Position numbers and translations under genes: made by a program. Positions 62,080 to 64,000 of a stretch of DNA of 64,000 bases are shown here, one piece after another. The stretch comes from Nyssa sinensis. Lineage: Eukaryota; Streptophyta; Magnoliopsida; Cornales; Nyssaceae. The first letter of the stretch is position 1. Each line of letters starts with the position of its first letter. The stretch is taken from the NCBI GenBank assembly GCA_008638375.1, contig CM018038.1:13786515-13850514 (forward strand). The letters run 5' to 3'. The notes beneath the pieces were generated by a model. It saw only the letters and a list, made by a program, of their open reading frames with translations, did not search any database and was not told the DNA's origin.

Positions 62080-63420
62080 ATTTGACAAAGAAATAGGATA
62101 GCTGAGCATTTTACCATTGCACCAAACAATGGTAAAATAAAACCCCTGGCCTATTAACCATTTAAGACCCCCACCTCTTTAAATCATCAATAATCAACAT
62201 GGCATTAAGAGTTGTTGACTTGTTGTCCACACAAAAAAAGCTACATTCAAAGGCCCCTTATTCTTCCAAATAACCTTAAAGGAAAGCAGTCACTTTCCAA
62301 TCCCAAATTGTTTGTCCGTCCCACTTCCCTTTTTTATCCTCTTAAGACTTGTTCACTTTGAAAAGTATTGAAGTAAAAAGGAAATTCAAACACCAGGGTT
62401 AATATAAAGGGAGGGTATTTCTGGAATTGATATTTTTCTCATTGAATGTAGATGTATTATGTGATGCCTCCTTAGCAACTTGGATTTTTTAAAGATAGAG
62501 GAACAATTCCTTTTACTAAAAGTAAAAATCTAGTTGTTTGTCATACATTTACAAAATAGATATTCATCTATTATTTGAATTTTTACGTCTCTTTTGAGTT
62601 GATATCTTCCTGTTATTCATGAAGGATCAAAAATAGATTCAGTTGTTTTTTCTTGGTAAATGAAAACTGGATGCCAAAAAGAGATTCCTTATATGATGTT
62701 TTATAAATCAGATGTAAAGGCATTTTCTAAGCTGCCTCAACCAGAGAGAGCCTCGATAGTTTTATATATGTTAAAAACTGATTCTCTTCCATAGCAAGTG
62801 TTGTTGTGGCATATCGGGCAACTGTTCATCAGGGTTTCAGTTGAGATTGGTTGAACTGGCCCTCCCAAAATGAGTTTCGTGACTTTTATTCTATGAAATG
62901 AAATGGAAGAAAGAGAGCGTAAAAGATAATGCTGTTGAACTTAAATTCACTTAAAGGCCAAAAGCATGCTGATAAATCTGCATCTTCTGTCCTACTTGTT
63001 CAAATCTTGTTACGTACATCAAGAGCTGCAGGTTCCCAGCCTCAGTTGTACCAACGAAATCCAAGTATCATGTAGTGGGATAGTAAGGCTTCCATTCAAC
63101 CATCCACAAAGTAGATATTCAGGTACATGAAGCATATCTTTACTGTTTTAAGACATTCTTATTTGTGGGGAAGAGAAGCAAGCAGTCATCAAAATTCCCT
63201 TGGCCAATTGCTCATGTTATATAACAAATCAGAAGAGTAATGGAGAACTAGTCTTCAAAAATATGGATACAAGGACTAGAAATCAGGTCCATGTCACCAA
63301 TTTTCAACTCCTTGTCTTTAATAAACTGATTAAACTCTTTGCGATAAATGATGAAAACTTGTTTTTCAATTAATAGGGGAGTTGGTGCATCAAAGTAGGT
63401 CCATGAATGGATGGGTGATA
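62080..63420 (-). mobile_element. Possible LINE debris, antisense
   Basis: Minus strand near 62300-62220 reads VIWKNKGPLNVAFFVWTTSQ, close to the zf-RVT block [18 protein letters not shown]. Farther upstream on that strand (63330-63180) FNQFIKDKEL and SNWPREF weakly recall endonuclease blocks. The rest is unrecognisable. Intron 18. Confidence 0.4.
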
Positions 63421-64000
63421 GGCAATGGAGAAGCTAGAATCTTTAACAGCTTCTGATGATGATCAGGAGTACTTAAATTACTGGAAAGCTTTTAATGTCT
63501 TCATAATTTTTTAGGAGCAGGAACCCATGATCCGAAAGCTCCCAATGTCTTCATATTTTTTTAGAGCAGAAACCCATGGTCCTTCACCTTTTTTTTTTTA
63601 TCAATTTCTTCTATGGAAGATGACTTTCCCATGGGCTATGCAATCATTTATCACATTCTTGATGATCCAGAAAAATGTAAGATGAGGAATTTTATCACTT
63701 AGTTCTTTCTAGATGATATCAAACTAACCAACCTTCAAAGTTGTCTTCAAAACACACTATAAGTATTATAGAAAGTTATTTTTTTCATATAATGTTCCAG
63801 TATTGTGTAAAATACTAAGAATGTAGAAGGTGATCAAATGTGTCGTCCTCTTCCAGAATGATTCACCAATCCTAAAAAAAAACAAACACTTGGGTATAGC
63901 ATTTCAATATTTTTTATTTTATTTTTTTGTCCAGCAACACATATCCTAGTATAGTTGGCTGGCTTAATGATCAGCCAGAAAAAACAGACTTGGGTTGGCC
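63421..64000. other. Intron 18 sequence without recognised feature
   Basis: A+T-rich. A direct repeat GAAAGCT.TTAATGTCTTCAT / GAAAGCTCCCAATGTCTTCAT lies near 63485-63560. No exon-like sequence matching the next ISA3 block. Confidence 0.5.

Noticed and set aside
1..64000. CRISPR-like array, phage or defence island
   Set aside because: No regularly spaced repeats with unique spacers and no bacterial genes; introns, SINEs and LINEs mark plant nuclear DNA.

Overview
This window is nuclear DNA of a flowering plant, probably a dicot (inferred from the gene, GT-AG introns and repeat types). It is about 65% A+T, has one interrupted host gene, and is packed with transposable elements. There is no prokaryotic operon, CRISPR array, rRNA or tRNA gene.

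The host gene is ISA3, plastid isoamylase-type starch debranching enzyme 3 (GH13), on the + strand. I could place 18 exons between 5077 and 61927. They join in frame, all introns are GT-AG, and they encode about 595 residues of a protein that is about 760-790 residues in other plants. The C-terminal part lies beyond the right edge. The gene therefore spans more than 57 kb for under 1.8 kb of placed coding sequence. Its introns run from 79 bp to 13.9 kb, and the long ones (2, 6, 7, 13) are long because of inserted repeats. All three GH13 catalytic residues are present and no break was seen in the host exons.

Layout: 1-2079, a broken minus-strand plant mobile domain (MAIN-like / 'phosphatase 7 long form') gene. 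2080-4780, A+T-rich sequence without a recognisable gene. 4870-5076, likely ISA3 promoter with two G-box/ABRE motifs. 5077-15803, exons 1-6 with small MITEs and a tiny LTR element. Intron 6 (15804-29728) holds a LINE fragment, a hAT element nested inside a hAT MITE, a 6-kb Ty1/copia element that itself carries a hAT MITE and a TRIM, and another hAT MITE. Intron 7 (29834-34790) holds a truncated Ty3/gypsy element and an Au-like SINE. Introns 9-12 hold a tiny LTR element, a SINE, a MITE and a copia fragment. Intron 13 (43188-56643) holds a MITE-in-repeat nest, a full-length but decayed 6.6-kb L1-type LINE, two further LINE tails and another tiny LTR element. Introns 14-18 hold tiny LTR elements, a 0.4-kb tandem duplication, a MITE, a SINE and LINE debris.

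No new cellular system was found. The most notable observations concern the repeats: a family of five ~215-270-bp LTR elements (TRIM/SMART-like) sharing this gene's introns; insertions that consist of little more than a LINE/SINE 3' tail plus target duplication; a SINE whose 3' end copies the LINE 3' end; nested hAT elements with clean 8-bp duplications; and a large inverted duplication inside the LINE.
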